Of a stretch of DNA of 57,758 nt, positions 25,880 to 34,725 are shown one piece after another; position 1 is the first letter of the stretch, and each line of letters starts with the position of its first letter. The position numbers and the translations under genes were made by a program. The notes beneath the pieces were generated by a model. It worked only from the letters and a program-made list of their open reading frames with translations, was not told the origin of the DNA and searched no databases. The stretch is from Pseudobdellovibrionaceae bacterium (GTDB taxonomy: Bacteria; Bdellovibrionota; Bdellovibrionia; Bdellovibrionales; Bdellovibrionaceae), in the NCBI GenBank assembly GCA_016785955.1, contig JAEUWH010000019.1:1-57758 (forward strand). Reading direction: 5' to 3'.

Positions 25880-27331
25880 ATGGAACAGAATAAAGACTCT
25901 TCAGACAATGGTGGCACTAATTTGGGATTGGACCCTAACCGTCTTTCCATGATCGACGCTCATGGCTCACGGTTTCGCATTATTCCCGCCGAAGTGCGAG
26001 GCCTTTGGAAAAAGCGTCGCGATCTGGTCTATGCATTTTTGATTATTCTGTTTCTGGTTTTACCTTGGACCCGCATTAACGGAGAGCAAACTATATTGCT
26101 TGATATTCCACAGCGTAAGTTTGCTCTTTTTGGAATTACATTCTGGGCTCACGATGCGCCCATGATATTTTTAATTCTGGCGATGTTCGTATTTGGCCTA
26201 ACATTAATCACATCTTTATGGGGTCGAATTTGGTGTGGCTGGGCCTGCCCACAAACCGTGTTTATTGATTTTATTTATCGCCGTATCGAACGCTGGGTCG
26301 AAGGCGACTATATTCAGCGCCGCAAATTGGACAAAGAAGATCTTTCCGTCAGGAAGGCCTTCAAGCTGGGTGTAAAATGGACACTTTTCTTTTTAGTTTC
26401 ATCTTTGATCGCCCATTCATTCGCGGCCTACTTTGTCGGATCGGATCTGTTGACTCAATGGGTGTATTCCGGCGACATTCAAGCGCATCAAACAACTTTT
26501 TTGATCGTTCTTTTTATTACGGCCATACTGCTGTTTGATTTCGGCTGGTTTCGTGAACAATTTTGCATCATTATGTGTCCCTACGGACGATTTCAAAGCG
26601 TCCTGATGGACCAACGTTCTTTAGCCGTCCTGTACGATGAAAAACGGGGCGAGCCACGCAAGGGTTTGGAAAAACCCGGACAAGCCCGCGGTGATTGCGT
26701 TTCGTGTAATCGCTGCGTTCAAGTCTGCCCGACTGGAATTGATATTCGTAAGGGCCTGCAGATGGAATGCATCGCCTGCACGGCCTGTATCGACGCCTGC
26801 GATGACATTATGACCAAGGTTAAAAAACCGACCGGTCTAATTAAATACTCGACGGTCTCAGGCAAAGAAAACAAAATTTATAAAGGCCGACAGCTCTTGT
26901 ATTTTGCCGTTAATATTTTTTTGTTCGTCATGCTTTTATTTTTGGTCTCGTCACGTAAATCCATTGATATCGCTGTTCTGCGTGCCCAAGAGGCGCCTTA
27001 TCAAATTATCGACACCGCCAACGGTAAAAAGATTTTGAATCACTTCAAACTGCATTCAAAAAATCAACACACTAAAGATTTACAATTGTCCATCGACTTC
27101 CCTGCCGAACTGGGACTAGAAATTAGAATCCAAAGCAATCCCTTCACCGTGAAAGCAGGAGAAAGTCAAACGACTCACTTTTTTGTGCTCTTTGACCCTA
27201 AAACGCTGGACAGCAGCGGCAACAAGAAAATTTCGATTCGAATTAAAACAACATCCGCACTGCAAAATGAAGCCGACCAATCCCAAGAGATATCTTTGAT
27301 CGGCCCCAATCAGACTGGGGACGCATTATGA
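25880..27331 (+). CDS. ccoG: CcoG (FixG/RdxA) ferredoxin-type membrane protein
   Basis: The 483-residue protein has the family features: an N-terminal helix near PWTRINGEQTILLDIPQRKF, a WGRIWCGWACPQTVF segment and two 4Fe-4S motifs (CVSCNRCVQVCPTG and CIACTACIDACDD, about 274-310). A last helix and a C-terminal immunoglobulin-like periplasmic domain follow (about 370-483). CcoG has been linked to copper reduction for cbb3 assembly. It begins 5 bases after ccoP and overlaps the next gene by four bases. Confidence 0.93.
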   Translation: MEQNKDSSDNGGTNLGLDPNRLSMIDAHGSRFRIIPAEVRGLWKKRRDLVYAFLIILFLVLPWTRINGEQTILLDIPQRKFALFGITFWAHDAPMIFLILAMFVFGLTLITSLWGRIWCGWACPQTVFIDFIYRRIERWVEGDYIQRRKLDKEDLSVRKAFKLGVKWTLFFLVSSLIAHSFAAYFVGSDLLTQWVYSGDIQAHQTTFLIVLFITAILLFDFGWFREQFCIIMCPYGRFQSVLMDQRSLAVLYDEKRGEPRKGLEKPGQARGDCVSCNRCVQVCPTGIDIRKGLQMECIACTACIDACDDIMTKVKKPTGLIKYSTVSGKENKIYKGRQLLYFAVNIFLFVMLLFLVSSRKSIDIAVLRAQEAPYQIIDTANGKKILNHFKLHSKNQHTKDLQLSIDFPAELGLEIRIQSNPFTVKAGESQTTHFFVLFDPKTLDSSGNKKISIRIKTTSALQNEADQSQEISLIGPNQTGDAL

Positions 27332-28014
27332 ACTTAGAGGCTCTTCCGTGGAATCATCTTGGTGTTCCTTTTGTCTCGCTCTTAATTTTAAGCACCAGCT
27401 TTTTTGGCAGTTGGCACTGTCTTGGTATGTGCTCACCCTTGGTCAGCATCGCGGCCCAAAAAAAACAACTAGTACAATACCAGATCGGACGCATCACCAG
27501 TTACACCCTGCTGGGCATCATGGCCGGCTTTGCCGGGCAGTTTTTTCTTCTTTCGAAGTATCACTGGCTACAAACCTCAAGCATCGTGCTGCTTTCCATG
27601 ATACTCATTGGCCTTGGTCTTTACAGCTGGATGGACTATGAACACCGAGCGAAACTCAAATTTAATTCCGTGATGAAATACTTTTTTATTTTTCAACGCC
27701 GCTTTGGATTGGCCTCAGGTTTTTCGATCGGATTTTTTACGGGTTTATTCCCCTGCGGCTGGCTGTACACATTTTTATTGGCCGCGGCCGCCACTAAAAG
27801 TCCCGTGAGCGGAGGCCTGGTGATGATTTTATTTTGCCTTGGCAGTATTCCCGCCTTAAGCGCCGTATCCTTGATTGTGAAAAAAAATGTGGCCATTGCA
27901 CCTGCTCGAAAGAAGCGCTTAGCGGGGGCGATTTTAATTTTAGCGGGGCTGTATTCACTGGCCTCCCACTATGTTTTTGGCTTCCACTTGGCAGATTCTA
28001 TTTTTGGTCTGTAA
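27328..28014 (+). CDS. SafE/UreH-like membrane protein of the cbb3 operon
   Basis: The 228-residue protein has about six membrane helices and the paired-cysteine motif SWHCLGMCSPL (about 28-38), then GLFPCGWLY, typical of the sulphite exporter TauE/SafE or UreH-like domain proteins found next to cco genes. These relate to DsbD-like and CcoI-linked copper or redox steps. It overlaps ccoG by four bases and is the last gene of the operon. A ccoH gene is not present. Its 3' end overlaps the convergent hybrid kinase by 17 bases. Confidence 0.85.
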   Translation: MNLEALPWNHLGVPFVSLLILSTSFFGSWHCLGMCSPLVSIAAQKKQLVQYQIGRITSYTLLGIMAGFAGQFFLLSKYHWLQTSSIVLLSMILIGLGLYSWMDYEHRAKLKFNSVMKYFFIFQRRFGLASGFSIGFFTGLFPCGWLYTFLLAAAATKSPVSGGLVMILFCLGSIPALSAVSLIVKKNVAIAPARKKRLAGAILILAGLYSLASHYVFGFHLADSIFGL

Positions 28015-30640
28015 CCTTGGCCCGTTCTGAAATCATTTTGATCAAAACCTCGCGCTGAATAGGTTTAGATAAAAAATCCGTAAAGCCAGATGTTTTTGCT
28101 CGTTCTGATTCTTCTTTCATGGCATGGGCCGTGAGCGCGATTATCGGTTTTCGATACCCCTTAGCTCGCAGCGTTTTAACCGCTTCGTGACCATCCATAT
28201 GAGGCATTTGAATATCCATTAGCACCACGTCATACTCGTTATTTAACGCCTTTTCGACACCGGCATACCCGTCACCGGCAACCTCTAATTGGACACCTTG
28301 GCGTTCCAAAATTAATCGAATCAACACCTGATTATCCGGTGAGTCCTCGACCAGAAGCACTTTGATGTCGGCCAATTTTCCTTTAGTAAAGGCATGCACA
28401 GGTTGATCAAAATTTGTAAAACTGACCTTGTCCTTAGAAATAATTTGGGTATTTTTAGGCAAAACAACTTTGATCGAGGCATTAAACTTTGAACCGACGT
28501 TTAATTCACTACGCTCCAGCACATAGTCGCCCCCCAATAATTGACATAATCGTTTTGTTAACACGAGCCCCAACCCCGTGCCGCCGAACTTTCGCGTCGT
28601 CGAGGCATCGGCTTGCACGAAGGCTTGGAAAAGTCCCTTTGCTTGCTCCTGAGAAATACCACGTCCGGTGTCTTCAATACCAAATGCCAAGGTACCATCA
28701 TTATAACAAATGTACATAGTCACTTTACCTTTGGCTGTAAATTTGATCGCATTACCAACAGCGTTCGTTAAAATCTGTCGCAACCGTGTTGGATCCGTAC
28801 ATATTAAATTAGGTAGATCTGTCTGCGCTTGAATAACAAAGGCAATTCCATTTTCACGCGCCCGAAAACCCAGAAGTGAACTAAAGTCAGCAATGAATTC
28901 AGTCAAAGAAACCGCAATCGATTCAACATCGACTCGTCCGGCTTCCACTTTTGCTAAATCGAGAATATCATCAATGATGCGTAAAACTTGAATCGAATTC
29001 CGATCGATAATATTCAGGTAAGAAACAATTTCTTCTTTGCTCGCTTCGGGCTGCCTGGCTAAATCGGAGAACCCCATAATCGCCCCTAAAGGTGTGCGGA
29101 TTTCGTGACTCATGTTTGCTAAAAACTGCGATTTTGTCTGATTAGCCATCTCGGCCAGCCGACGCGCAGACTCGATCTCATGTCGCGACTCCACGGCCTC
29201 GGTCACATCGATTGTTGTTCCCGCAAAACGGCTGGGTACACCAGTTTCGTCATAAATCACCGCACCTTTTGCTTGCAACCAATGAATCTGTCCATTGCGG
29301 TGCTTGACCCGGTATTCAACTTGATAAGGTTCATTCGTGCTGACAGCCTGATTTATGGCCGCGGTCACATCCGGACGATCTTCTGGGACAATCTGATTGA
29401 TCGCTTCGTGTAAATCGCCCGAGAACTGCGTTTCTTCAAAATCAAATTGCTTCATCAGAATAGGCGTAACCGAAACTTTATTCGTGGCAATGTCTAAACT
29501 CCAAAAACCAACCTGCGCAATTTCAGCAGTTTCATTGAGTTCGGATTGAGTTTTTTTTAATTCATTCTCGGCGGCTTTCAACGCCGAGATATCCTGGAAA
29601 ATAATGAGCGCCGTTCTTGGCTGCCCGTGCGTGGCAGGTATCTGCTCGGCAAAAACTTTTAAATGAAAACGCCCCTTCACCGTAAAAAGAATAAACTCTT
29701 CCCCATGAATAGTTTCCCCGCGAAGCACCCGGCGAGACGGCAGCTCATTGACCTCAATCTTTCGCCCATCAACTGTCGTCACGACAATCCGACCATTCTT
29801 AGGAGCGCTCTGTAATTCATCTTCGTACCGAAATCCCAGCATGTCCTGGGCGGCTTTGTTTGTCAGCCACATTTCCTGAGTTTCCAAATTAAGAAAAAAA
29901 ATTGGCTTGGGTATATGATCAATCGCCTGACGCAACCAATACTGCTGCCCCAAAGAATTATCTCTTTCTGCACTCAAGAGTTTGTGATCTTGATGTGCTT
30001 GATCCAATTCATTCGCGAGCTGAAATTGCTCGCTGTCCATATTTTTAATTCTAGTGTGGGTATCGACGATCACCGTTGCGATTTCAGCGATAGAAGTTAA
30101 AATGCGTTTATCTTCCATATCAAATATTTTATCAGCGCGATGAGAAACAACCCATATTGTCCCTACCGCTTTACCCTCACGATAAAATGGTGTTAACAAC
30201 AGTTCATAAAGAGGCATCCCGAGCCCGGCAATGTACGGCCAGTGACGAATTGGCTTCTCTAATAAGATAGCCGCCCGCCGCTCGACGACGATTCCACACG
30301 GGCTAAAGTCACGAGGCATCGTATCTTGTACAAATTTTTCTAATTGACCCGAGACCGCACACCATCGAAAAACATCATCCTTACCATTTTTATCAGCAAT
30401 GCAGATTCCCGCAGAATCCGCCTGACACACTTCCAAAATGATATCGGTCAAATGTTTCAAAATATTATTTTTAGGTTCAACAAGCGAGCACGAAATACGT
30501 TTTAAAGCCACATTTTCAAGTTGAAAATTTGGCCCACGAGCCGAGCGCATATCCAGCTTGCTGGTAACATCGACCAACTCCAGCGGCAGTTCGCAGTCAT
30601 TCAATAAAGGCACATTTTCTTGATTCATATTTTTCGACAA
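27998..30640 (-). CDS. Hybrid histidine kinase (GAF-PAS-PAS-HisKA-HATPase-REC)
   Basis: The 880-residue kinase has an N-terminal GAF-like domain (about 50-200, with SAGICIADKNG and PRDFSPCG). A coiled linker and two PAS domains follow (about 235-345 and 360-490; IHWLQAKGAVIYDETGVPSRFAG is PAC-like). HisKA has NMSHEIRTP with H512. The ATPase domain has NAVGNAIKF, DTGRGIS and FGGTGLGLVL. The C-terminal receiver has VEDSPDNQ and phosphoacceptor D809 in LMDIQMP, with LSKPI. No membrane helix is present. The SPCG-type GAF resembles domains seen in light or redox sensing kinases, but the chromophore Cys context is not clear. It is convergent with the cco operon. Confidence 0.92.
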   Translation of the reverse strand: MSKNMNQENVPLLNDCELPLELVDVTSKLDMRSARGPNFQLENVALKRISCSLVEPKNNILKHLTDIILEVCQADSAGICIADKNGKDDVFRWCAVSGQLEKFVQDTMPRDFSPCGIVVERRAAILLEKPIRHWPYIAGLGMPLYELLLTPFYREGKAVGTIWVVSHRADKIFDMEDKRILTSIAEIATVIVDTHTRIKNMDSEQFQLANELDQAHQDHKLLSAERDNSLGQQYWLRQAIDHIPKPIFFLNLETQEMWLTNKAAQDMLGFRYEDELQSAPKNGRIVVTTVDGRKIEVNELPSRRVLRGETIHGEEFILFTVKGRFHLKVFAEQIPATHGQPRTALIIFQDISALKAAENELKKTQSELNETAEIAQVGFWSLDIATNKVSVTPILMKQFDFEETQFSGDLHEAINQIVPEDRPDVTAAINQAVSTNEPYQVEYRVKHRNGQIHWLQAKGAVIYDETGVPSRFAGTTIDVTEAVESRHEIESARRLAEMANQTKSQFLANMSHEIRTPLGAIMGFSDLARQPEASKEEIVSYLNIIDRNSIQVLRIIDDILDLAKVEAGRVDVESIAVSLTEFIADFSSLLGFRARENGIAFVIQAQTDLPNLICTDPTRLRQILTNAVGNAIKFTAKGKVTMYICYNDGTLAFGIEDTGRGISQEQAKGLFQAFVQADASTTRKFGGTGLGLVLTKRLCQLLGGDYVLERSELNVGSKFNASIKVVLPKNTQIISKDKVSFTNFDQPVHAFTKGKLADIKVLLVEDSPDNQVLIRLILERQGVQLEVAGDGYAGVEKALNNEYDVVLMDIQMPHMDGHEAVKTLRAKGYRKPIIALTAHAMKEESERAKTSGFTDFLSKPIQREVLIKMISERAKVTDQK

Positions 30641-30777
30641 ACATACCAGAAACCACCTGGAATCTCTATTACATTATACATAGAATAAGCAGATCTAGCA
30701 TACATAAAGCTATATAATGAAGTACAGAACGGTCTCAAAATACTTTTGAAATTTCTGACAAGAAACAAAATCAATTT

Positions 30778-31017
30778 TTAAAAACTCTCTGTTGGATCTT
30801 TGCCAATACGACGACCGGCTCGATCCTCTATCTGTGGCGGCGTCAATGAGGTTTTTAATTTTCTAGCAAGATGAGGATTGTCGCCTACCCCAGCTTTAGC
30901 ATTCGCATCTGGAGACAAATCGTCCCCATACAACGCCTGACTATCTTTAGGGTGACGTTTTAATTTTAGTTTATTTATCGTATCTGTGGGCGCTGTCACA
31001 TCATTTCGATTCGTCAT
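30778..31017 (-). CDS. Small disordered protein
   Basis: The ATG at 31017 has GGAAGGAG upstream and is preferred over the frame start at 31047. The 79-residue product is polar, with many Lys, Asp, Pro and Gly residues and no hydrophobic core, so it is probably disordered. No family recognised. The strong ribosome site is the main support for reality. Confidence 0.5.
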   Translation of the reverse strand: MTNRNDVTAPTDTINKLKLKRHPKDSQALYGDDLSPDANAKAGVGDNPHLARKLKTSLTPPQIEDRAGRRIGKDPTESF

Positions 31018-31367
31018 AGGTACTCCTTCCAAAACTTTAGCGAGCAAATATCGTGCAACCTTTTCACCCGCCTAGGCGTGTTCCTAAAATAAATCGGGGC
31101 ATTACTCCCCCTGTCTTTATCAACCGATCTAGGAAATTTGACTCATCAAAGACTTAACCCGAGTCTTTAAACAAGAATCAGTCCAAATCTCGGCTCCCAG
31201 AGTTAGCAACTCTAAAAACATAGACCCTTTTCGAAAATCACAGAGACACTCGCCGCTCAGCTGAAATACATAGAGATTGACGACAGGAAATCTCTTTATG
31301 AACCAGTTCACGAAAATTTTCTCAAAAAATCCTCACAAAAAAGTGGAATCATGCCGAAAAGATAGGC
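31018..31367. other. Gene-free interval
   Basis: No convincing gene. A 60-codon minus-strand frame at 31129-31311 starts with GTG and has no ribosome site. The stretch holds the promoters of the pilin-like gene (plus) and the small gene ending at 30778 (minus). Confidence 0.4.
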
Positions 31368-32198
31368 ATGAAGAACAATAAAGGATTGTCCATCTTAGAG
31401 GTCATCGTGTCCATTGGCATCTCCTCGATGATCGCCCTTGGCACCACATACGCGGTCGTAACCTCGATGAACGGAATGTCTCATATAAAAAATATGAACT
31501 TGGCCGAAGATAGCATTCAGCTTATCTCGGGGATGTTGACCGATTCTAATTATTGCTCTTTACATTTCAGAGGACTGACCGTTCCCACCAGCATGAACAC
31601 CGTTATTGAGTCCCATGTTATACTGAAAGATATGAGTTCTCCTACGACCTTAGGAACTACCGAAATTTTCAAAGAAGGACAAAAATATCAGAACTCTTTA
31701 GAAATCTCGTCTATTAAACTTTTTGTAGAAAGCAAAGTCGGAGCAAACCGTTTTACTGGCACCATTAAAGTCACTTACAAAGGAACCAGTGGAATGATTA
31801 ATCACTTCACTCGCTCGACCTCTTTGTTTATTACCACCGATGCCAGTTCTAAAATCACAGACTGCAGTCAGTCTCTAACCTCTAGCGCATTGGCCGCACA
31901 ATATGTCCGTGGCCAAATTTACGGACATTGCAGACAAGAATATGATGCTAATTTTACGGTAACGTCCTCACAGCCTCCGACATGGCCTATGCTTACGTGC
32001 CCAAACGGGTCCAGCCCAACCTGCGAAACAGGCTACACTTTAGTCATGACTCATATCGATCAAATGAATACTCGGGGCGGTGCCTTCGTTAACTCTATTC
32101 CGAGCCATCCAGACACCAAGACCGATATCAGAAATGTTCTCGCGCAAATTGTAGACGGAGACGCTTACTATACGATCTATGGATGCATTAAAAACTAA
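31368..32198 (+). CDS. Type IV pilin-like (pseudopilin) protein
   Basis: The N-terminus KNNKGLSILEVIVSIGIS is a type III signal: short basic leader, Gly6, then a methylated-type hydrophobic helix with Glu at position +5. The 276-residue product is longer than major pilins. A globular C-terminal part has several cysteines (NYCSLHF, DCSQS, HCRQE, TCPNG, TCETG, GCIKN). It is likely a minor pilin or pseudopilin, processed by a prepilin peptidase encoded elsewhere. It stands alone here. Confidence 0.82.
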   Translation: MKNNKGLSILEVIVSIGISSMIALGTTYAVVTSMNGMSHIKNMNLAEDSIQLISGMLTDSNYCSLHFRGLTVPTSMNTVIESHVILKDMSSPTTLGTTEIFKEGQKYQNSLEISSIKLFVESKVGANRFTGTIKVTYKGTSGMINHFTRSTSLFITTDASSKITDCSQSLTSSALAAQYVRGQIYGHCRQEYDANFTVTSSQPPTWPMLTCPNGSSPTCETGYTLVMTHIDQMNTRGGAFVNSIPSHPDTKTDIRNVLAQIVDGDAYYTIYGCIKN

Positions 32199-32425
32199 TT
32201 GCACGCCTTACGTCATGTTTCATTATGACATCTAAAAAATCCGTATCAAATCGGGAAAAAAAAGTGAATTCTACCTGAATAGGTTTGCTCTATTTTTTTT
32301 TAAACACCTGTCAATTTTGAATATAGCGTTTATGTATATTCTAACTGCAACAACATTTATCTTTAATAAAATTTGGGAATGCGCGAGAATTAAAAAGTAG
32401 CTCAATGATTTTTTAGGGGGATAGC

Positions 32426-33214
32426 ATGAAATATAAAAATATACTAATCTTAATCATTTCAACTTCAGCACTCGGGTTGTTATTTCAAAATTGCCAAGGC
32501 GTTAATTTTAAAAATGCGGCCAGCACCACGTCACCTAGTTCGTCTTTATCTCGTACACAGTCTTCTACAAGTTCTATTGTTGATTCATCAGAAGCCAGTT
32601 CGACCATTGAATCAAATGAAGGAATAGACAGTGTCGCTTTAAAAGTAGATCATATCACTTCAGCCGTCACCCAATCGGATTGTTCGAAACCAAATTCAAC
32701 CATCACGACGACGATCTCTAATGCCGGCAGTGATATTTTAGTTTGTCCAGAGTATTCCTTAGACATGCCAGCAGGACATCCTCGCAATGGTGAGTCTGCG
32801 ATTTGTCGAGATAAAGATTTCGTTAAACCTCCAGCAAGCTGGGTCTACAATCATGGCGATAAAAAATGGACATCCAGTGAAAATGTAAATAACTCGCCTT
32901 ATCTAGTTCCCGGGTCGTACAGGATAGCCGTGAAAGATAATCAAGGAAGAATCTACCGTTCTGGCACCGCCGTTGTAAAAAGAGCGGGCTACGCAAATTG
33001 CTTGGCATCAGCATCGCCTTCAGCATCTACGTCGTCATCGGCATCTTCTGCTGCAACCAAAACCAAACAGTGTAATTGGTCTGGCGGCATCGTCATTGGC
33101 CCAACGCCTAACTATGCCATTGCAAACAATCAAGTCTGTCAAAAAGGAACCGAGACCTACAGATTCGTAGACTCAGCGGGTGCCGTTCATAACTATCAAT
33201 GTATTTGCCAATAA
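32426..33214 (+). CDS. Lipoprotein with FQNC lipobox
   Basis: The leader MKYKNILILIISTSALGLLF ends at FQNC-QG (Cys about residue 23). The final residues before the Cys are unusual for a lipobox, which normally has small residues at -1 and -3, but FQNC leaders recur in Bdellovibrio proteins as I recall them. A Ser/Thr/Ala-rich linker (about 28-75) follows, then a cysteine-containing domain (DCSKPN, VCPEY, ICRDKD). A second Ser-rich linker (about 195-212) leads to a small C-terminal domain ending YQCICQ. Likely a surface or periplasmic lipoprotein of unknown role. AGGGGGAT precedes the ATG. Confidence 0.7.
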   Translation: MKYKNILILIISTSALGLLFQNCQGVNFKNAASTTSPSSSLSRTQSSTSSIVDSSEASSTIESNEGIDSVALKVDHITSAVTQSDCSKPNSTITTTISNAGSDILVCPEYSLDMPAGHPRNGESAICRDKDFVKPPASWVYNHGDKKWTSSENVNNSPYLVPGSYRIAVKDNQGRIYRSGTAVVKRAGYANCLASASPSASTSSSASSAATKTKQCNWSGGIVIGPTPNYAIANNQVCQKGTETYRFVDSAGAVHNYQCICQ

Positions 33215-33230
33215 AAATAATACAGAAACA

Positions 33231-33276
33231 GTGCGAATGCAGGCATAATAGAAAATGCCTGCATTTTCTATCGCAC
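33231..33276 (+). terminator. Two-part hairpin terminator after the lipoprotein gene
   Basis: AATGCAGGCA (33236-33245) pairs with TGCCTGCATT (33256-33265), and outside it GTGCGA (33231-33236) pairs with TCGCAC (33271-33276). A short T-rich stretch (TTTTCT) follows the inner stem. It lies 17 bases after the lipoprotein stop. Confidence 0.6.
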
Positions 33277-33396
33277 AAGACCTTTTTCCGTACCAAACTA
33301 CTCTGGAACAGAAACATCTAAGCAATCGTCAATCCTTGTAGCATTCAACACACACTCCATAAATACTAAGACTGTGATTCACATTATTTAGATGAG

Positions 33397-33906
33397 ATGG
33401 AGGAAGAGTTGAGTCAAGACAGTGGGAATCTGAAGCACAGTTTGAAAGCAATTTTTAAAGAAACTTTAGAAAAAAGAAAACAGAAGAATGCACGTTATTC
33501 ATTACGAGCATTAGCCCGAGACCTCGAGATTAGCCCCTCGACCGTATCTAAAATTATAAATGACAAATACAGTCTTTCAGAAAAAATGCTATTGGATATC
33601 GTTGTCAAACTTGACATCCATACGGATGATCGCAAACGAGTCTTTTTTTTTGAACGATGTCGAAATTTCTTAGTTTTTTTAAAACAGCAAAACAAAAAAT
33701 CGCCCGAAGATCTTATACAAAATCAAAAATCATACGAATACAAAGCGATAATCAAAATAGACAACATTATCTGTCCCGATAGTTTATTCTACCTAAAGGC
33801 CATAAACGAAAATTTTTTGAATGCTCTCGAGTCCTTATCCACAATAAAAGATACTCGGATTCAGATAGATAACACCCTCAGTATTCAAGAAATTTCCGCG
33901 CAGTAG
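33397..33906 (+). CDS. Short HTH protein related to TIGR02147
   Basis: The 169-residue protein has an HTH at about residues 35-70 (SLRALARDLEISPSTVSKII) preceded by KRKQKNARY. This matches the N-terminal pattern of the TIGR02147-type protein encoded next (KHKNPRYSLRSYSRKAGI). The long DUF4423 region is missing. The C-terminal ~70 residues (IKIDNIICPDSLFYLKAINENF) are unlike the family core. It may be a shortened paralogue or a distinct regulator. A gap of about 60 bases separates it from the full-length neighbour. Confidence 0.65.
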   Translation: MEEELSQDSGNLKHSLKAIFKETLEKRKQKNARYSLRALARDLEISPSTVSKIINDKYSLSEKMLLDIVVKLDIHTDDRKRVFFFERCRNFLVFLKQQNKKSPEDLIQNQKSYEYKAIIKIDNIICPDSLFYLKAINENFLNALESLSTIKDTRIQIDNTLSIQEISAQ

Positions 33907-33966
33907 CGTCATCGAGCTTCAGCATTCTCATTGATAATTTCAATTTTCTGAGCGAAAAAATGTCGT

Positions 33967-34725
33967 ATGTGGAAAAAGGAATTTATTTCGATTATCAAAA
34001 AAGACCTTTCAGAGATTAAGCACAAAAACCCTCGTTACTCTTTAAGGTCATATTCTCGAAAAGCAGGCATAAGCGCGGGCGCACTTTCGGATTTACTTAA
34101 GCTTAAAAGAACACTTTCCCCACAGGCAGGTAAGAAAATATTGTCCCGACTGGGACTAGAGAAAAAGTTAAGTCCCCTTTCTGATAGACAGATCGAACAA
34201 GAACTTTCCCAAACTGTCACGATGCTGTCAGCGGAGGCCGCGCCGATGATTGAAAATTGGTATTACTTTGCCATATTAAACATCTTGGAACTCGATGGCC
34301 AGCATCAGAATATAGAAAGTCTGGCGAGTCGGTTGAACCTCGCTCACGAGACTGTGAACCAAGCCGTCGACTTTTTATTGAAATGGAAATTTATTCACAA
34401 GATTGAAACTGGCTATGAGATCTTCACCAATTCATGGAAAACACTAGATGGCATTCCTAGCGAAAGTATCCGACGAGCTCACATAGATGGCCTCTCTCTT
34501 TCACAGAAGGCCATTCAGGAACTTCCCGTTGAGGTGAGAGATTTTACATCATTTGTATTTAATGGTGATGCCAAGCAACTTGAAAAGGTCCGAATAGAAG
34601 TCAGAAAGCTATTTCACCGGGTGCAGAAAATAATGAACACTGGCAGCGCTGACACCGTTTACAAAATGAGTATCCAACTATTCCCAATAGATCAGTGGAA
34701 TAAATGGAAGACTAAGGGGGGCTAA
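33967..34725 (+). CDS. TIGR02147/DUF4423 family regulator (divergent member)
   Basis: The 252-residue protein has the HTH (about 22-55, SLRSYSRKAGISAGALSDLL) and a DUF4423 region with MIENWYYFAILNILEL and a winged-helix part (IESLASRLNLAHETVNQAV). It is shorter at the N-terminus than the products at 487, 4444 and 44051. The following secreted protein gene (34712-35743) is convergent and overlaps by 14 bases. This is the only family member in the window not divergent from a secreted-protein gene. Confidence 0.8.
   Translation: MWKKEFISIIKKDLSEIKHKNPRYSLRSYSRKAGISAGALSDLLKLKRTLSPQAGKKILSRLGLEKKLSPLSDRQIEQELSQTVTMLSAEAAPMIENWYYFAILNILELDGQHQNIESLASRLNLAHETVNQAVDFLLKWKFIHKIETGYEIFTNSWKTLDGIPSESIRRAHIDGLSLSQKAIQELPVEVRDFTSFVFNGDAKQLEKVRIEVRKLFHRVQKIMNTGSADTVYKMSIQLFPIDQWNKWKTKGG

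Noticed and set aside
31129-31311. 60-codon minus-strand frame
   Set aside because: GTG start without ribosome site, no signal peptide or family, in an otherwise gene-free gap.
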